A DNA stretch of 49,540 nt from Candidatus Zambryskibacteria bacterium RIFCSPLOWO2_02_FULL_39_26 (GCA_001825395.1 MHWN01000015.1:1-49540), one strand, 5' to 3'; shown: positions 1 through 9,053, counted from the stretch's first letter. Notes: generated by a model from the letters alone, not told the origin. Numbers and translations: made by a program.

Positions 1-461
1 AAGTGGGCGAAGGCCTTGTTGGCTTCCGCCATTTTATGGGTGTCTTCGCGTTTCTTGACTGCCTTGCCTTCGTTTTTTGAAGCTAAAATAATTTCTTCTG
101 CGAGTCTATCTGCCATAGGTTTTCCTTTTGCGTTACGAGCTGACTCAATAATCCATTTCATTGAAAGGAAAGAGCGTCTTTCAGGTCTAACTTCTCTTGG
201 AATTTGATAGTTGGCACCTCCCACTCGGCGGGAGCGAACTTCGGTCAAAGGTCCGGTATTTTTTAGAGCCATATCCAAAACTTCAATCGGATTTTCTACT
301 TTTGTTTTTTCTTTAACAATATCCAGTGCAGAATAAACTATTTTTCTTGCGGTTTCTTTCTGACCGCGTTTCATTATGTAGTTTATAAATTTGCTTATCT
401 TTTCTGATTGGTAGAGATGGTCTTTTCTAACTATGTTTCTGTTAGTTACTTTTCTTCGCAT
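1..461 (-). CDS. rpsG: 30S ribosomal protein S7 (3' end of gene runs off the window)
   Basis: Reverse-strand translation from CAT at 459-461: MRRKVTNRNIVRKDHLYQSEKISKFINYIMKRGQKETARKIVYSALDIV...ENPIEVLDMALKNTGPLTEVRSRRVGGANYQIPREVRPERR, typical S7. Confidence 0.95.
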   Translation of the reverse strand, partial: MRRKVTNRNIVRKDHLYQSEKISKFINYIMKRGQKETARKIVYSALDIVKEKTKVENPIEVLDMALKNTGPLTEVRSRRVGGANYQIPREVRPERRSFLSMKWIIESARNAKGKPMADRLAEEIILASKNEGKAVKKREDTHKMAEANKAFAH

Positions 462-500
462 TTTTTAATTTAGAATAATTAGGTTAATTAGGATAATTTT

Positions 501-914
501 TTACTTCCCCTTCGGTTTCTTTGCTCCATATCGTGAACGCCCTTTCATTCTCTTCTCAACTCCGGTGGCATCCAGCACGCCTCGAACTATGGTATAGCGA
601 ACACCGACATCTTTTACTTTTCCACCTCGAAGCAAAACCACGGAGTGCTCTTGCAGACCATGTCCCATTCCCGGGATATAAGCTGTCACTTCCTGGCCGT
701 TGGTCAAGCGAACGCGAGCGATTTTTCGAATGGCGGAATTCGGTTTTTTTGGAGTTTTGGTGGTCACTTTCACGCAAACCCCTCGCTTAAATGGGGACGG
801 ATAAAAAACCGGTCGGTTGGTCAGAGTATTAAATCCGCGCGTCAAAGCAACAGTCTTTGGTTTTGGTCGCGCTTTAGATCTTTTTCTCCGGATTAACTGA
901 TTTATGGTTGACAT
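501..914 (-). CDS. rpsL: 30S ribosomal protein S12
   Basis: 137 aa; [69 protein letters not shown]. Confidence 0.98.
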   Translation of the reverse strand: MSTINQLIRRKRSKARPKPKTVALTRGFNTLTNRPVFYPSPFKRGVCVKVTTKTPKKPNSAIRKIARVRLTNGQEVTAYIPGMGHGLQEHSVVLLRGGKVKDVGVRYTIVRGVLDATGVEKRMKGRSRYGAKKPKGK

Positions 915-953
915 TGCGGGTCTACTCTAATATATAATTTGCAATATTGCAAA

Positions 954-1568
954 CTAAGCCGTTAGACCAGTTATTAGCATAAATTCCCAAGAAACAAGTG
1001 GTAAAAGAAAGCGCCAAAGAAAGAAAATGAAAAAGATTAGGATAAAGAGACCGTTTCGTTCTAGAAATTCCCGGGTATTTTGCATATTGTTCGGCAAAAT
1101 AGAAAAAAGAATTTTTGAGCCATCCAAAGGAGGAATGGGAATGAGGTTAAACGTAGCCAAAATAAGATTTATAAAAACAATCATGGCAACAATTTGAATA
1201 AAAGGTTCGCCAAATGAATAGGCAAAGCCAAATCGTATTAAAAGTCCGAAAAAAAGGGCCAGGCAAATGTTGGAAAGCGGACCGGCTACGGCAACGAGCG
1301 CTTCACCCCATTTTTGGTTTCGCAGATTGTAGGGATTAAACGGCACCGGCTTGGCCCAGCCGATAATAAATCCACCAAAAAAGTATGACATTAAAGGTAG
1401 TAAGAAAGAACCGAACCATTCCAAGTGTTTCAAGGGGTTAAGAGTCAAACGACCGGCAAATTTGGCTGTATTGTCGCCTTGTAAAAAAGCCACGTAGCCG
1501 TGAGAAACTTCGTGTACCACCACGGAGAAAATAAGGATTAAGATTGAGAAGATGAAATCAATTTGCAT
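954..1568 (-). CDS. Site-2 protease-like / M50 family zinc metallopeptidase
   Basis: VVHEVSHGYVAFLQGD (HEXXH-like) and FNLIPIPPLDGSKIL (NPXXDG-like) motifs, multiple TM segments. Confidence 0.85.
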   Translation of the reverse strand: MQIDFIFSILILIFSVVVHEVSHGYVAFLQGDNTAKFAGRLTLNPLKHLEWFGSFLLPLMSYFFGGFIIGWAKPVPFNPYNLRNQKWGEALVAVAGPLSNICLALFFGLLIRFGFAYSFGEPFIQIVAMIVFINLILATFNLIPIPPLDGSKILFSILPNNMQNTREFLERNGLFILIFFIFFLWRFLLPLVSWEFMLITGLTA

Positions 1569-1695
1569 ATGTACCCACTAATAATACAGTAACCTGCGAA
1601 TCATAACGAATAAATGCATTCATTCGCAAGATTTGTACATTCGTGTGATTGGTGGGTTGCAATCATATTAACATCATGTTAGCATAACCGAACGT

Positions 1696-1938
1696 ATGGC
1701 AAAGGTATGCGTAATAACTAAAAAATCGTCTCAAATGGGCGGCGGTTACTCCAACCGTACTCGCGCAACCCAGTTCAACTCAACTGGAATGGTCCGAAAA
1801 TATCCAAATTTTCAGAAAAAGAAAATCTACATTCCTGAACTTAAAAAATCCATCACTTTGACTTTGTCTGCCCGCGCTATCAAAACTATTCAAAAAAACG
1901 GCGCTTACGCGACTTTGAAAAAAGCGGGAGTAATTTAA
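1696..1938 (+). CDS. rpmB: 50S ribosomal protein L28
   Basis: 80 aa, MAKVCVITKKSSQMGGGYSNRTRATQFNSTGMVRKYPNFQKKKIYIPEL...LTLSARAIKTIQKNGAYATLKKAGVI. Confidence 0.85.
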   Translation: MAKVCVITKKSSQMGGGYSNRTRATQFNSTGMVRKYPNFQKKKIYIPELKKSITLTLSARAIKTIQKNGAYATLKKAGVI

Positions 1939-1988
1939 CTTTGACATCCAAATAGGCAGGAGTAGCATTAAAGACAGAGGAGGCCCTT

Positions 1989-2180
1989 ATGAAACTGCGA
2001 CTGATTCGCAACATTGTCCAGAATGTCCGCTGGATATTCTCCTTCGGCTTTTGGAGAGGAGCATATTATGGGGAACTCCGACCAGTTTGGTCTCTCATTC
2101 TCCTGGTTTTGTTCACAGCTTGCGCGGATATCCTGCGAATGATATTCCGACCTGGCTACCCAAATAAGACGGCTCGCTAG
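1989..2180 (+). CDS. small putative membrane protein (63 aa)
   Basis: Strong SD (AGAGGAGG) 5-6 nt before ATG, hydrophobic segment WSLILLVLFTACADILRMIF; hairpin with T-rich tail at the stop codon. Confidence 0.5.
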   Translation: MKLRLIRNIVQNVRWIFSFGFWRGAYYGELRPVWSLILLVLFTACADILRMIFRPGYPNKTAR

Positions 2181-2188
2181 CCGTCTTA
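2169..2188 (+). terminator. Rho-independent terminator overlapping the stop codon of the 63-aa ORF
   Basis: AAGACGGCTCGCTAGCCGTCTTATTCTTT inverted repeat followed by T-rich tract. Confidence 0.6.
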
Positions 2189-3094
2189 TTCTTTACAACC
2201 AACTTCAGTCGGTTTGGGATTTTTATTTTTTAAAACAAAATTTTTTCTATCTGATTTAAAAACAATATCGCCGTTGTTACAAGTATCATATGTCAGAACT
2301 TTAAGCCGGTTTAAAGTATCCAAAGTTTCCTTGTGCGGATGGCCGTATGAATTATCTTTACCAGACGAAATAATCGCCCACAGCGGTTTAACCGCTGTAA
2401 CATATTTTTCGCTAGTGCTTGTTCGCGAACCATGATGACCGACTTTTAAAATCGTGCTCTTCAATGCCTCACCCTCCAAACCGGCGAGGTACTCCTCCAT
2501 TCTGGCTGTGGAATCGCCTTGAAGCAAAACACTAGTCTCGCCATAGACAAGGCGCATGACGATAGAACCGTCGTTTGGAGAAAGTCCAGAAATATCCCGG
2601 TCTGGAAAAAGAATTTCTAAATACGCTCCACCGCCAAGATCTATCCTCTCACCACGACTGACAATAATTTTTTGAATATTTTTTATCGCTATTTTATCCT
2701 CCAAAACTTTATAGGCTGGATTGGGATTTGTCGTCCCCGGTTCCAAAACTAAATCGGTATTGTACTTATCCAAAAAAGGAATAAATCCCTCATAATGATC
2801 CCGGTCCGGATTTGTCACAATTAAAATATCAACATGCCGGTCATACCACGGCAAAACATGAGAAATTTCTTTCATCAGATTGTTATTCGGTCCACCGTCA
2901 ACCAAGACTTGGGTACCGGTCGGAGATTCAATAAACAGAGCGTCGCCTTGGCCGACATCCAGCATGACAAACGTCAGTATGCCCTGCCTGTCTTCACGGG
3001 AAATTACCAGTGCCAGAATTACAATAGAAATGACAAGGAGAAGTAAAACATACCAGCGCAAATAGGCACGAATGTGGGAGAAAAATTTGTGCAT
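2186..3094 (-). CDS. ComEC C-terminal-like metallo-beta-lactamase-fold hydrolase
   Basis: N-terminal TM, FVMLDVGQGDALFIESPTGTQVLVDGG, TNPDRDHYEGF, LKVGHHGSRTSTS motifs. Confidence 0.9.
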   Translation of the reverse strand: MHKFFSHIRAYLRWYVLLLLVISIVILALVISREDRQGILTFVMLDVGQGDALFIESPTGTQVLVDGGPNNNLMKEISHVLPWYDRHVDILIVTNPDRDHYEGFIPFLDKYNTDLVLEPGTTNPNPAYKVLEDKIAIKNIQKIIVSRGERIDLGGGAYLEILFPDRDISGLSPNDGSIVMRLVYGETSVLLQGDSTARMEEYLAGLEGEALKSTILKVGHHGSRTSTSEKYVTAVKPLWAIISSGKDNSYGHPHKETLDTLNRLKVLTYDTCNNGDIVFKSDRKNFVLKNKNPKPTEVGCKE

Positions 3095-3203
3095 ATGATA
3101 GTATTATAATACGAATATTACAAATGTAATCGAATGTACGAATAGGACTCGATAGAATTTGATTTTATTTGTAAATTCGATCTTATCCATATAATTCGTT
3201 ATT

Positions 3204-3794
3204 ATGAAATTTGAAGAAAAAAAATTTAATATTCCGAAGCTCAAAGGAATTTCCGCCAAAACTATTGAGGAACATCTGAAACTTTATTCAGGCTATGTGA
3301 AACACACGAACTTTATCGAAGAAAAAATCGCAGAACTTATGCAAGATTCTGAAAAAAACTCCTACGCACTCGGAGAGGTACAACGAAGATTTGGTTTTGA
3401 GTACAACGGCATGCGAAACCACGAAATTTATTTTGAATCCCTATCTGGTGGGTCGAGTGAGATTTCCAAAGACAGCGAACTTTATAAATCTATGACTTAT
3501 TTATGGGGATCTTTTGAAAATTGGCTCAATCAGTTTAAAACCATCGCCTTAACTCGCGGAATCGGCTGGGCAATGCTTTATTTTGACCGAAAAGAACAAA
3601 AACTATTGAACACATGGGTGGATGAACAACACTTAGGTCAGCTACAAGACTGCACCTTGGTTTTAGGACTTGATATGTGGGAACACTCCTATGTCGCCGA
3701 CTACCAACCAAGCGGCAAGAAACAATACATTGAGGACTTTTTCACCAACCTAAACTGGTTAAAGATTGAAGAAAATTTAGATAATGCTAAATAG
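3204..3794 (+). CDS. conserved hypothetical protein (Fe-superoxide dismutase-like fold possible)
   Basis: 196 aa; N-term FNIPKLKGISAKTIEEHLKLYSGYVKHTNFI, later LGLDMWEHSYVADYQPSGKKQYIEDFFTNLNW, resembling the SOD signature DxWEHAYY...KRxxYixxFxxxxNW. Confidence 0.7.
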   Translation: MKFEEKKFNIPKLKGISAKTIEEHLKLYSGYVKHTNFIEEKIAELMQDSEKNSYALGEVQRRFGFEYNGMRNHEIYFESLSGGSSEISKDSELYKSMTYLWGSFENWLNQFKTIALTRGIGWAMLYFDRKEQKLLNTWVDEQHLGQLQDCTLVLGLDMWEHSYVADYQPSGKKQYIEDFFTNLNWLKIEENLDNAK

Positions 3795-5259
3795 CAGCTA
3801 ATTTTTTCTTTTTTAGGAAGTGTAAACCAGAAAGAATAACCAAATAGACCCCCACCAAAACTATTGGAGAAAAAGCTGGAAGATTTATTGCACTAAATGG
3901 AATACTTGCGCCCAGATGAACAACCGTAAGTTGGTACCAGAGAAAAATGTAGGCAAAAAGTGCTGGGATAAAAGAGAGATAGAGTGACAGTAGTCCCGTG
4001 AGTCCAACGAAAAATCCTAGAAGCATTGTAAGTGGTATCGTTCCGAGAATCAAAACATTAACCGGTAGTGAAACGAGTGATAAAATTCCCATATTGTAGA
4101 TAAGGAAAGGAAGAACAGTGAGTTGAGTGGCAATAGTACTGCCGATTATTTCTCGCAAACCAAACTTCTCTGTCACTCGCGACAAGTATGGTGTAACGTA
4201 TGGAGTAACAAAAATAAGTCCGGTGGTTGCAAGAACAGAGAGTTGAAAAGATGGATCAAAAACCAAAAGAAGCGGGTTAGGAGCAAGCATCAGTATTATG
4301 GTAACACCCAAAACTCGGCTAGCCTTGTAATCGCGATTCATTTTCTTGGCAAAAAGTGCCACCAAAACCATGATAGCCGCCCGAGTAGCCGAAGCTCCTC
4401 CTCCAGAAAGAATAGTGAAAAGAATTATTCCGACTGCTCCAGCACCAAAAGAAAAATTTTTTGGCAGAAATTTTAGGAAATCCATAATACTTTCCGCCAC
4501 GATAGCAATGTTATAGCCAGAAAGCACTACAATATGTGAAACTCCTGTTTTTTGAAACTCCGTGAGTAAGTTTTTTCCCAAACTTTGTTTTGTGCCAAGA
4601 AGTAATCCGGCCATTAAAGAAGATTCCGGTTGCGGTAAGGCATTATTTAGCGACCTTGTGAATGCTTTTTTGATTTTGAATAACAAATCTTTCACAACAT
4701 TTCCATTTCCTTTAGAAACAAGTTCCACTTTAGCAAATGAACCGGTGTACCAAATACCTCTGACTCGCAAATAACCTTGGTAGTCAAAAACTCTGCCGTC
4801 ATCCGACTCGATCTTGTCGGGGACTTTGAGAATAACCTCCACTTTTACCTTGTCACCGTAGTTAAACTCTGGATAAATCGGGACTGTAATCAGAATTTTT
4901 TCTTGGATTGATGTTTCTCCGACTTTTTCGAGTTTAACCGTCAGTTTTGTATTGTTTTCCCGAACATCCGGCTCTGCGGCCACAATTCCAACTGCAGAAA
5001 TTTTTTTATTTGCAAAACTGTCCAGCTTTGAACTTTGATTCAAATCCGAAAAATACATTCGTCCCATCCCACCGATGATTCCGAGTAATAAAAGTGTCCC
5101 GATTATTAGAATTTTTCTGTCTTTTTCCTCAACAAAGTATCGATAAACAAAAACGACTGAGGTCAAAATAATTAATGCCACAAAAATCCAAATATTGAGA
5201 GGGACAAAAGACCCGATGGTAATTCCTAAAACAAAACCGATGACGATAGAAAATAGCAT
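3787..5259 (-). CDS. ComEC/Rec2-family competence protein (membrane channel part)
   Basis: LLLGTKQSLGKNLLTEFQKTGVSHIVVLSGYNIAIVAESIMDFLKFLPK...GASATRAAIMVLVALFAKKMNRDYKASRVLGVTIILMLAPNPLLLVFDPSFQLSVLATTGLI. Confidence 0.92.
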   Translation of the reverse strand: MLFSIVIGFVLGITIGSFVPLNIWIFVALIILTSVVFVYRYFVEEKDRKILIIGTLLLLGIIGGMGRMYFSDLNQSSKLDSFANKKISAVGIVAAEPDVRENNTKLTVKLEKVGETSIQEKILITVPIYPEFNYGDKVKVEVILKVPDKIESDDGRVFDYQGYLRVRGIWYTGSFAKVELVSKGNGNVVKDLLFKIKKAFTRSLNNALPQPESSLMAGLLLGTKQSLGKNLLTEFQKTGVSHIVVLSGYNIAIVAESIMDFLKFLPKNFSFGAGAVGIILFTILSGGGASATRAAIMVLVALFAKKMNRDYKASRVLGVTIILMLAPNPLLLVFDPSFQLSVLATTGLIFVTPYVTPYLSRVTEKFGLREIIGSTIATQLTVLPFLIYNMGILSLVSLPVNVLILGTIPLTMLLGFFVGLTGLLSLYLSFIPALFAYIFLWYQLTVVHLGASIPFSAINLPAFSPIVLVGVYLVILSGLHFLKKKKLAAI

Positions 5260-5345
5260 GATATTAGAATTTTAAATTTAAAATTTTAAGTTCTAAATCA
5301 ATATTCAATGTCTTAATTTTAAAATTTATAAATTAAAACTTAAAA

Positions 5346-6023
5346 TTACGCCGTAAACTGGCGTATAATTTCTTCCTCATCTGCCGGTGAAGTGGATTTT
5401 TTGTACAAAGCGCTTGAAACGCCGTGCACTCGAGTCTTACACTCCTCCCAAGTTTTATGAACTTTTATTATATCATTCACCATACTTACATATGAATAGG
5501 CTTTGGTTTTGCTTTTTTTGGTTTTATTAATTTCCTTTTTGGAAATCTTTCCGAGATTTATTCCATAGCGCTCTAAAGAACCGTTGTATAAAACTGGAGG
5601 GTTTTTGTCGGCAAATCCCGTCGCGATAACATCACAGCGTTCGTTGGCCGGAGTTCCAGAATGACCTTTAATAAGTTTCCAATCTATTATTTTGTGTTCT
5701 GTGGCAAAAATCAATTTTTCCCACAAATCTTTATTCAAAACATCTTCCTTTTTGCTAGTTTCCCATTTATTTTTTTTCCAACCGATTACCCAACGAGTTA
5801 TACCCGAGACAACGTAGGCAGAATCTGTGTAAATAGTTATTTCCACTTCATTTTTTACTGATTCAAGCGCAGAAATAACGGCCATAAGTTCCATGCGGTT
5901 ATTAGTTGTATTGTCTTTCGCCCCACCAAATTCTTTGACCTTGTCATCATTTAAAATTATTGCTCCCCAACCGCCAGGACCGGGGTTCCCTCGAGCTGCG
6001 CCATCAGTAAATATCGTGATCAT
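5346..6023 (-). CDS. rnhA: Ribonuclease HI with C-terminal viroplasmin/hybrid-binding-like extension
   Basis: ITIFTDGAARGNPGPGGWGAII, TTNNRMELMAVISALE, YTDSAYVVSGI, KGHSGTPANERCDVIA; C-term YVSMVNDIIKVHKTWEECKTRVHGVSSALYKKSTSPADEEEIIRQF. Confidence 0.92.
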   Translation of the reverse strand: MITIFTDGAARGNPGPGGWGAIILNDDKVKEFGGAKDNTTNNRMELMAVISALESVKNEVEITIYTDSAYVVSGITRWVIGWKKNKWETSKKEDVLNKDLWEKLIFATEHKIIDWKLIKGHSGTPANERCDVIATGFADKNPPVLYNGSLERYGINLGKISKKEINKTKKSKTKAYSYVSMVNDIIKVHKTWEECKTRVHGVSSALYKKSTSPADEEEIIRQFTA

Positions 6024-6060
6024 TAAATAAGTATAACAAAAATATATAAATAATTTTTGT

Positions 6061-6260
6061 AAACGAAAACGGCGTCTCGTGAGAGAACGCCGTGGAAGTT
6101 GTTGGGGGTTGGTTTACGGCTAGTCCTTTACAGGAATCCCCCGGGTGCGCCCACCCTTAGCCTACTGATGCCGAGCCTTCCTACTCGACCCGTGGTACCT
6201 AATGCATAATCTTCACCTCATGTGATACTTCTTGCGAGTACCCAGCTTTTGTTTTTGCCA
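6061..6260 (-). ncRNA. putative structured ncRNA of unknown class ending in an intrinsic terminator
   Basis: Noncoding gap; minus-strand hairpins GGGTG-GGCG-CACCC (6143-6156), TCCT-GTAA-AGGA (6124-6135, GNRA loop), GGCTA/TAGCC (6118-6122/6158-6162); 3' hairpin ACGGCGT...ACGCCGT (6069-6093) followed by TTTTCGTTT. Confidence 0.5.
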
Positions 6261-6280
6261 CCGCTAGAATGGAAATTTAC

Positions 6281-7351
6281 CTTTGAATCCGAACACCATA
6301 TAATTTAATTTGTATGGAAAATTTTAAACATTTTGGTTTCTTTGAAAGAAAGAGAATTGAGCGATTTTTGACAAAGAAAAAGAGCTTGCGGTTCATCGCC
6401 AGCAAACTCGGTCGAGGTCTCTCGTCAGTGTCGGACGAAATCAGGTTGAACAGCACTCACGGAAAATACAATGCCGAGAAAGCAGAAGCCAAAGCTCGGC
6501 TAAGGAGACAGAATTCAAAACTCCAATGTATGAAGATTGCACTTGATCCGGTGCTGAAAAATTTTGTCACAGAAAATATCCTGGATGATCAATCACCGGA
6601 AGGAATATCAGGCAGACTGAAAGAGGTCAGAAGTGACCTGCAATATGCTTCAACCAAAGCCATATACAAATTTGTCTGGAGTCAGCACGGCAGACAAATT
6701 GAAAAACATTTGTATTCAAGATCGGTTCACAAGAGGGGTGGGCCGAAGCGTGACACACCCGTCTCGATTGACGGTCGAACAATGATTGACCACAGACCAA
6801 AAAATGTCGAGTCACGAGAGGAATTCGGTCACTACGAGGGTGATTTCATTGAGTCAGGCAAAGATGGTGCTGGGTCACTTCTGGTGCTTGTGGAGAGAAA
6901 AACTAGATATCCTTTTTTGAAGTATCTGGAAGACCGAACAACAAAAAGTGTGAACGAAGCAGTCAAGGAAATGCTTGGAAGCAGTCCGATCGAAAGTTTG
7001 ACCATCGACAATGATATTTCATTCCAAAAACACAAAGAGCTTTCAAAATTGGTTGAAGCAGAGATATATTTCTGTCATCCGCAATCACCTCATGAAAAAG
7101 GTACGATTGAAAATCGAAACAAAGCCATCCGGAGGTATGTCAAAAAAAGATGTGACTTGTCCAAACTACCAAAAGAAACTTTTCCTTTCGTGGAGGAAAA
7201 ACTACGAAACAAATACATGAAGTGTTTGAGTTTCCAGACACCCAAAGAAGAGTTTGGAAAAGAAGTTGCAAAAATTGAGATGAAAAAATCCGCTGGTAGC
7301 GGTATGATTGGTGAGAATATTATTTTATCAGAAGGTGTTCGGATTGAGGGG
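6281..7351 (+). mobile_element. IS30-family insertion sequence
   Basis: IS30-type transposase; matching inverted ends AATCCGAACACC (6286-6297) and GGTGTTCGGATT (7334-7345). Confidence 0.8.
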
Positions 7352-7360
7352 TTTTTGTAA
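6314..7360 (+). CDS. IS30 family transposase
   Basis: N-term HTH (LTKKKSLRFIASKLGRGLSSVSDEIRLN), DDE region: GHYEGDFIESGKDGAGSLLVLVERKTRYPFL, LTIDNDISFQKHKEL, YFCHPQSPHEKGTIENRNKAIRRYVKK. Confidence 0.95.
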   Translation: MENFKHFGFFERKRIERFLTKKKSLRFIASKLGRGLSSVSDEIRLNSTHGKYNAEKAEAKARLRRQNSKLQCMKIALDPVLKNFVTENILDDQSPEGISGRLKEVRSDLQYASTKAIYKFVWSQHGRQIEKHLYSRSVHKRGGPKRDTPVSIDGRTMIDHRPKNVESREEFGHYEGDFIESGKDGAGSLLVLVERKTRYPFLKYLEDRTTKSVNEAVKEMLGSSPIESLTIDNDISFQKHKELSKLVEAEIYFCHPQSPHEKGTIENRNKAIRRYVKKRCDLSKLPKETFPFVEEKLRNKYMKCLSFQTPKEEFGKEVAKIEMKKSAGSGMIGENIILSEGVRIEGFL

Positions 7361-7464
7361 GAACCGTCTTCTTTAATTATATACCTTTTTATATTACTTG
7401 TCAAGTATGGCTATTATGGCTTAAATAAGCTATATTATCCCCTGTTACCTTAACTACAAATCAG

Positions 7465-8046
7465 ATGACAATGCTAGATTACAGTGAAATAACAGAGCGA
7501 AAATATATCGTTTTTAATGGCGAGCCGTGGGAAGTGCTAACTTCACATGTTTTTCGTAAACAACAGCGCAAACCTGTAAACGCGACAAAAATCCGAAACC
7601 TAATTACAGGCAAAGTGACCGAGCAGTCTTTTCACGTGTCAGAAAAAGTGGAGGAAGCGGAAATTGATTCAAAAGATGTAAAATTTCTTTTTTCAAACCG
7701 AGGACAGTTTACTTTCTGTGACTCAAAAGACCCTAGTCAAAGATTTTCATTGTCAGAAGAAATCATCGGCGACCGTGGCAAATTCTTGAAATCAAATTCA
7801 ATTGTTCAAGTTTTGTCTTTTGGAGAAAGAACGATCGGTGTAAAAATGCCAATCAAAATGGAACTAAAAGTTATTGAAGCTCACCCAGCTGTTAAAGGCA
7901 ACACTGCTCAAGGCGGAACAAAAACAGTAAAACTAGAAACTGGAGTAGAAATCCAAGCTCCAATGTTTATCAAAGAAGGAGATGTTGTCCGGGTCAATAC
8001 AGAAACCGGAGACTACTCCGAACGAGTGGGTGGAAGTAATTTTTAA
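7465..8046 (+). CDS. efp: Elongation factor P
   Basis: DYSEITERKYIVFNGEPWEVL...FRKQQRKPVNATKIRNLITGKVTEQSFHVSEKVEEAEI...GGTKTVKLETGVEIQAPMFIKEGDVVRVNTETGDYSERV. Confidence 0.95.
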   Translation: MTMLDYSEITERKYIVFNGEPWEVLTSHVFRKQQRKPVNATKIRNLITGKVTEQSFHVSEKVEEAEIDSKDVKFLFSNRGQFTFCDSKDPSQRFSLSEEIIGDRGKFLKSNSIVQVLSFGERTIGVKMPIKMELKVIEAHPAVKGNTAQGGTKTVKLETGVEIQAPMFIKEGDVVRVNTETGDYSERVGGSNF

Positions 8047-8373
8047 AAATCACTCGTAATCCAGTTTCCAAAGCACGGATAAATTTCTTCTGAAATTTTC
8101 CTCTCGCTCAGCAATCAAGCAATTAATCTCCTAGATACGTAGCCTTTTCGCAAACTCGCTTCGCTCAAACAGTGCTTCAGGCTTACTCTATCTTCGTTGT
8201 TAATTGCTAATTGCCTCCGCAGTCTCTGGAAACTGGATTACTCGTTTCAACGTAAAATCTCGTTGAGTTGTATTTTTTATAGTGTCTGCGGAGTGCATGA
8301 AGCATGAGCAGAAAGAAAATTTTGAGCACAAAATTATTCTGGTACTATAAAAAATATAACGAGAAAGAGATTT
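8047..8373 (-). ncRNA. structured element copy A (homologous to 43279-43577)
   Basis: 43-nt block 8305-8347 is 41/43 identical to the reverse complement of 43307-43349; stems 8271-8283/8344-8356 (13 bp), 8057-8070/8227-8240 (14 bp), 8119-8126/8200-8207, 8081-8087/8092-8098. Confidence 0.7.
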
Positions 8374-8375
8374 AT

Positions 8376-8582
8376 CTATCTAGATACGAAAGGAAGTAAT
8401 CCCATAAAGCGAGCACGTTTTATCGCCATTGCGAGATTCCTCTGGTGCTTTGCTGTTACACCTGTTCTCTTGCGAGAAATAATTCGAGCATGAGGATTTA
8501 GAAACTTCTTCAGTAAATCCACATCTTTGTAGTCTATATACTTGATATTGTTTTCAGTGAAGTAACATTTCTTTGTATTCAT
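8376..8582 (-). CDS. rpsR: 30S ribosomal protein S18
   Basis: [51 protein letters not shown]. Confidence 0.97.
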   Translation of the reverse strand: MNTKKCYFTENNIKYIDYKDVDLLKKFLNPHARIISRKRTGVTAKHQRNLAMAIKRARFMGLLPFVSR

Positions 8583-8618
8583 ATTTGTTTAGAAATTAGA
8601 AATTGAAAATTAGAAATT

Positions 8619-9053
8619 TTAGAACGGTATATCTTCAGGGTTAATTTCTTCTTCCGGATACTCAATAGTATCTATAGCTTTCTTATTATCTTCTTCTGCT
8701 GGAGGAGTGTAGCTACTTGCTCCTTCCCTTCTTGGCCCAAATTGAATTCTATCTGCCACAATTTCTGTTCTGTATTTTTTTACTCCGGAAGCATCGTCCC
8801 AACTTCGGGTTTGCATTCTGCCCTCTACTAGGATTGAACTGCCCTTTTTCATATATTGCCCGACAATTTCCGCTTGCCGACCAAAAACTACAATATTGTG
8901 ATAATCAACATTTTCTTGTTTAATTCCGTTTTTATCCTTCCAAACTCGATTTGTAGCCACAGAGAAACTGGCCACTTTGACCCCAGACGGAATGGCTCGG
9001 ATTTCCGGATCCCTTGTAAGATTTCCTATAATCATCGCTTTGTTTAGATACAT
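8619..9053 (-). CDS. ssb: Single-stranded DNA-binding protein
   Basis: MYLNKAMIIGNLTRDPEIRAIPSGVKVASFSVATNRVWKDKNG...DYHNIVVFGRQAEIVGQYMKKGSSILVEGRMQTRSWDD; acidic tail ending DIPF. Confidence 0.97.
   Translation of the reverse strand: MYLNKAMIIGNLTRDPEIRAIPSGVKVASFSVATNRVWKDKNGIKQENVDYHNIVVFGRQAEIVGQYMKKGSSILVEGRMQTRSWDDASGVKKYRTEIVADRIQFGPRREGASSYTPPAEEDNKKAIDTIEYPEEEINPEDIPF

Noticed and set aside
521-896. Plus-strand and alternate-frame ORFs over rpsL, and similar shadow ORFs over ileS, recJ, nusA and hppA
   Set aside because: Fully antisense or out of frame to strongly conserved genes.
6061-6260. SRP RNA, RNase P RNA or tmRNA
   Set aside because: Expected conserved motifs (GGUCAGG...GGAAG..AGCAGCC; GAGGAAAGUCC...ACAGAAA; tRNA-like ends with CCA) are absent.
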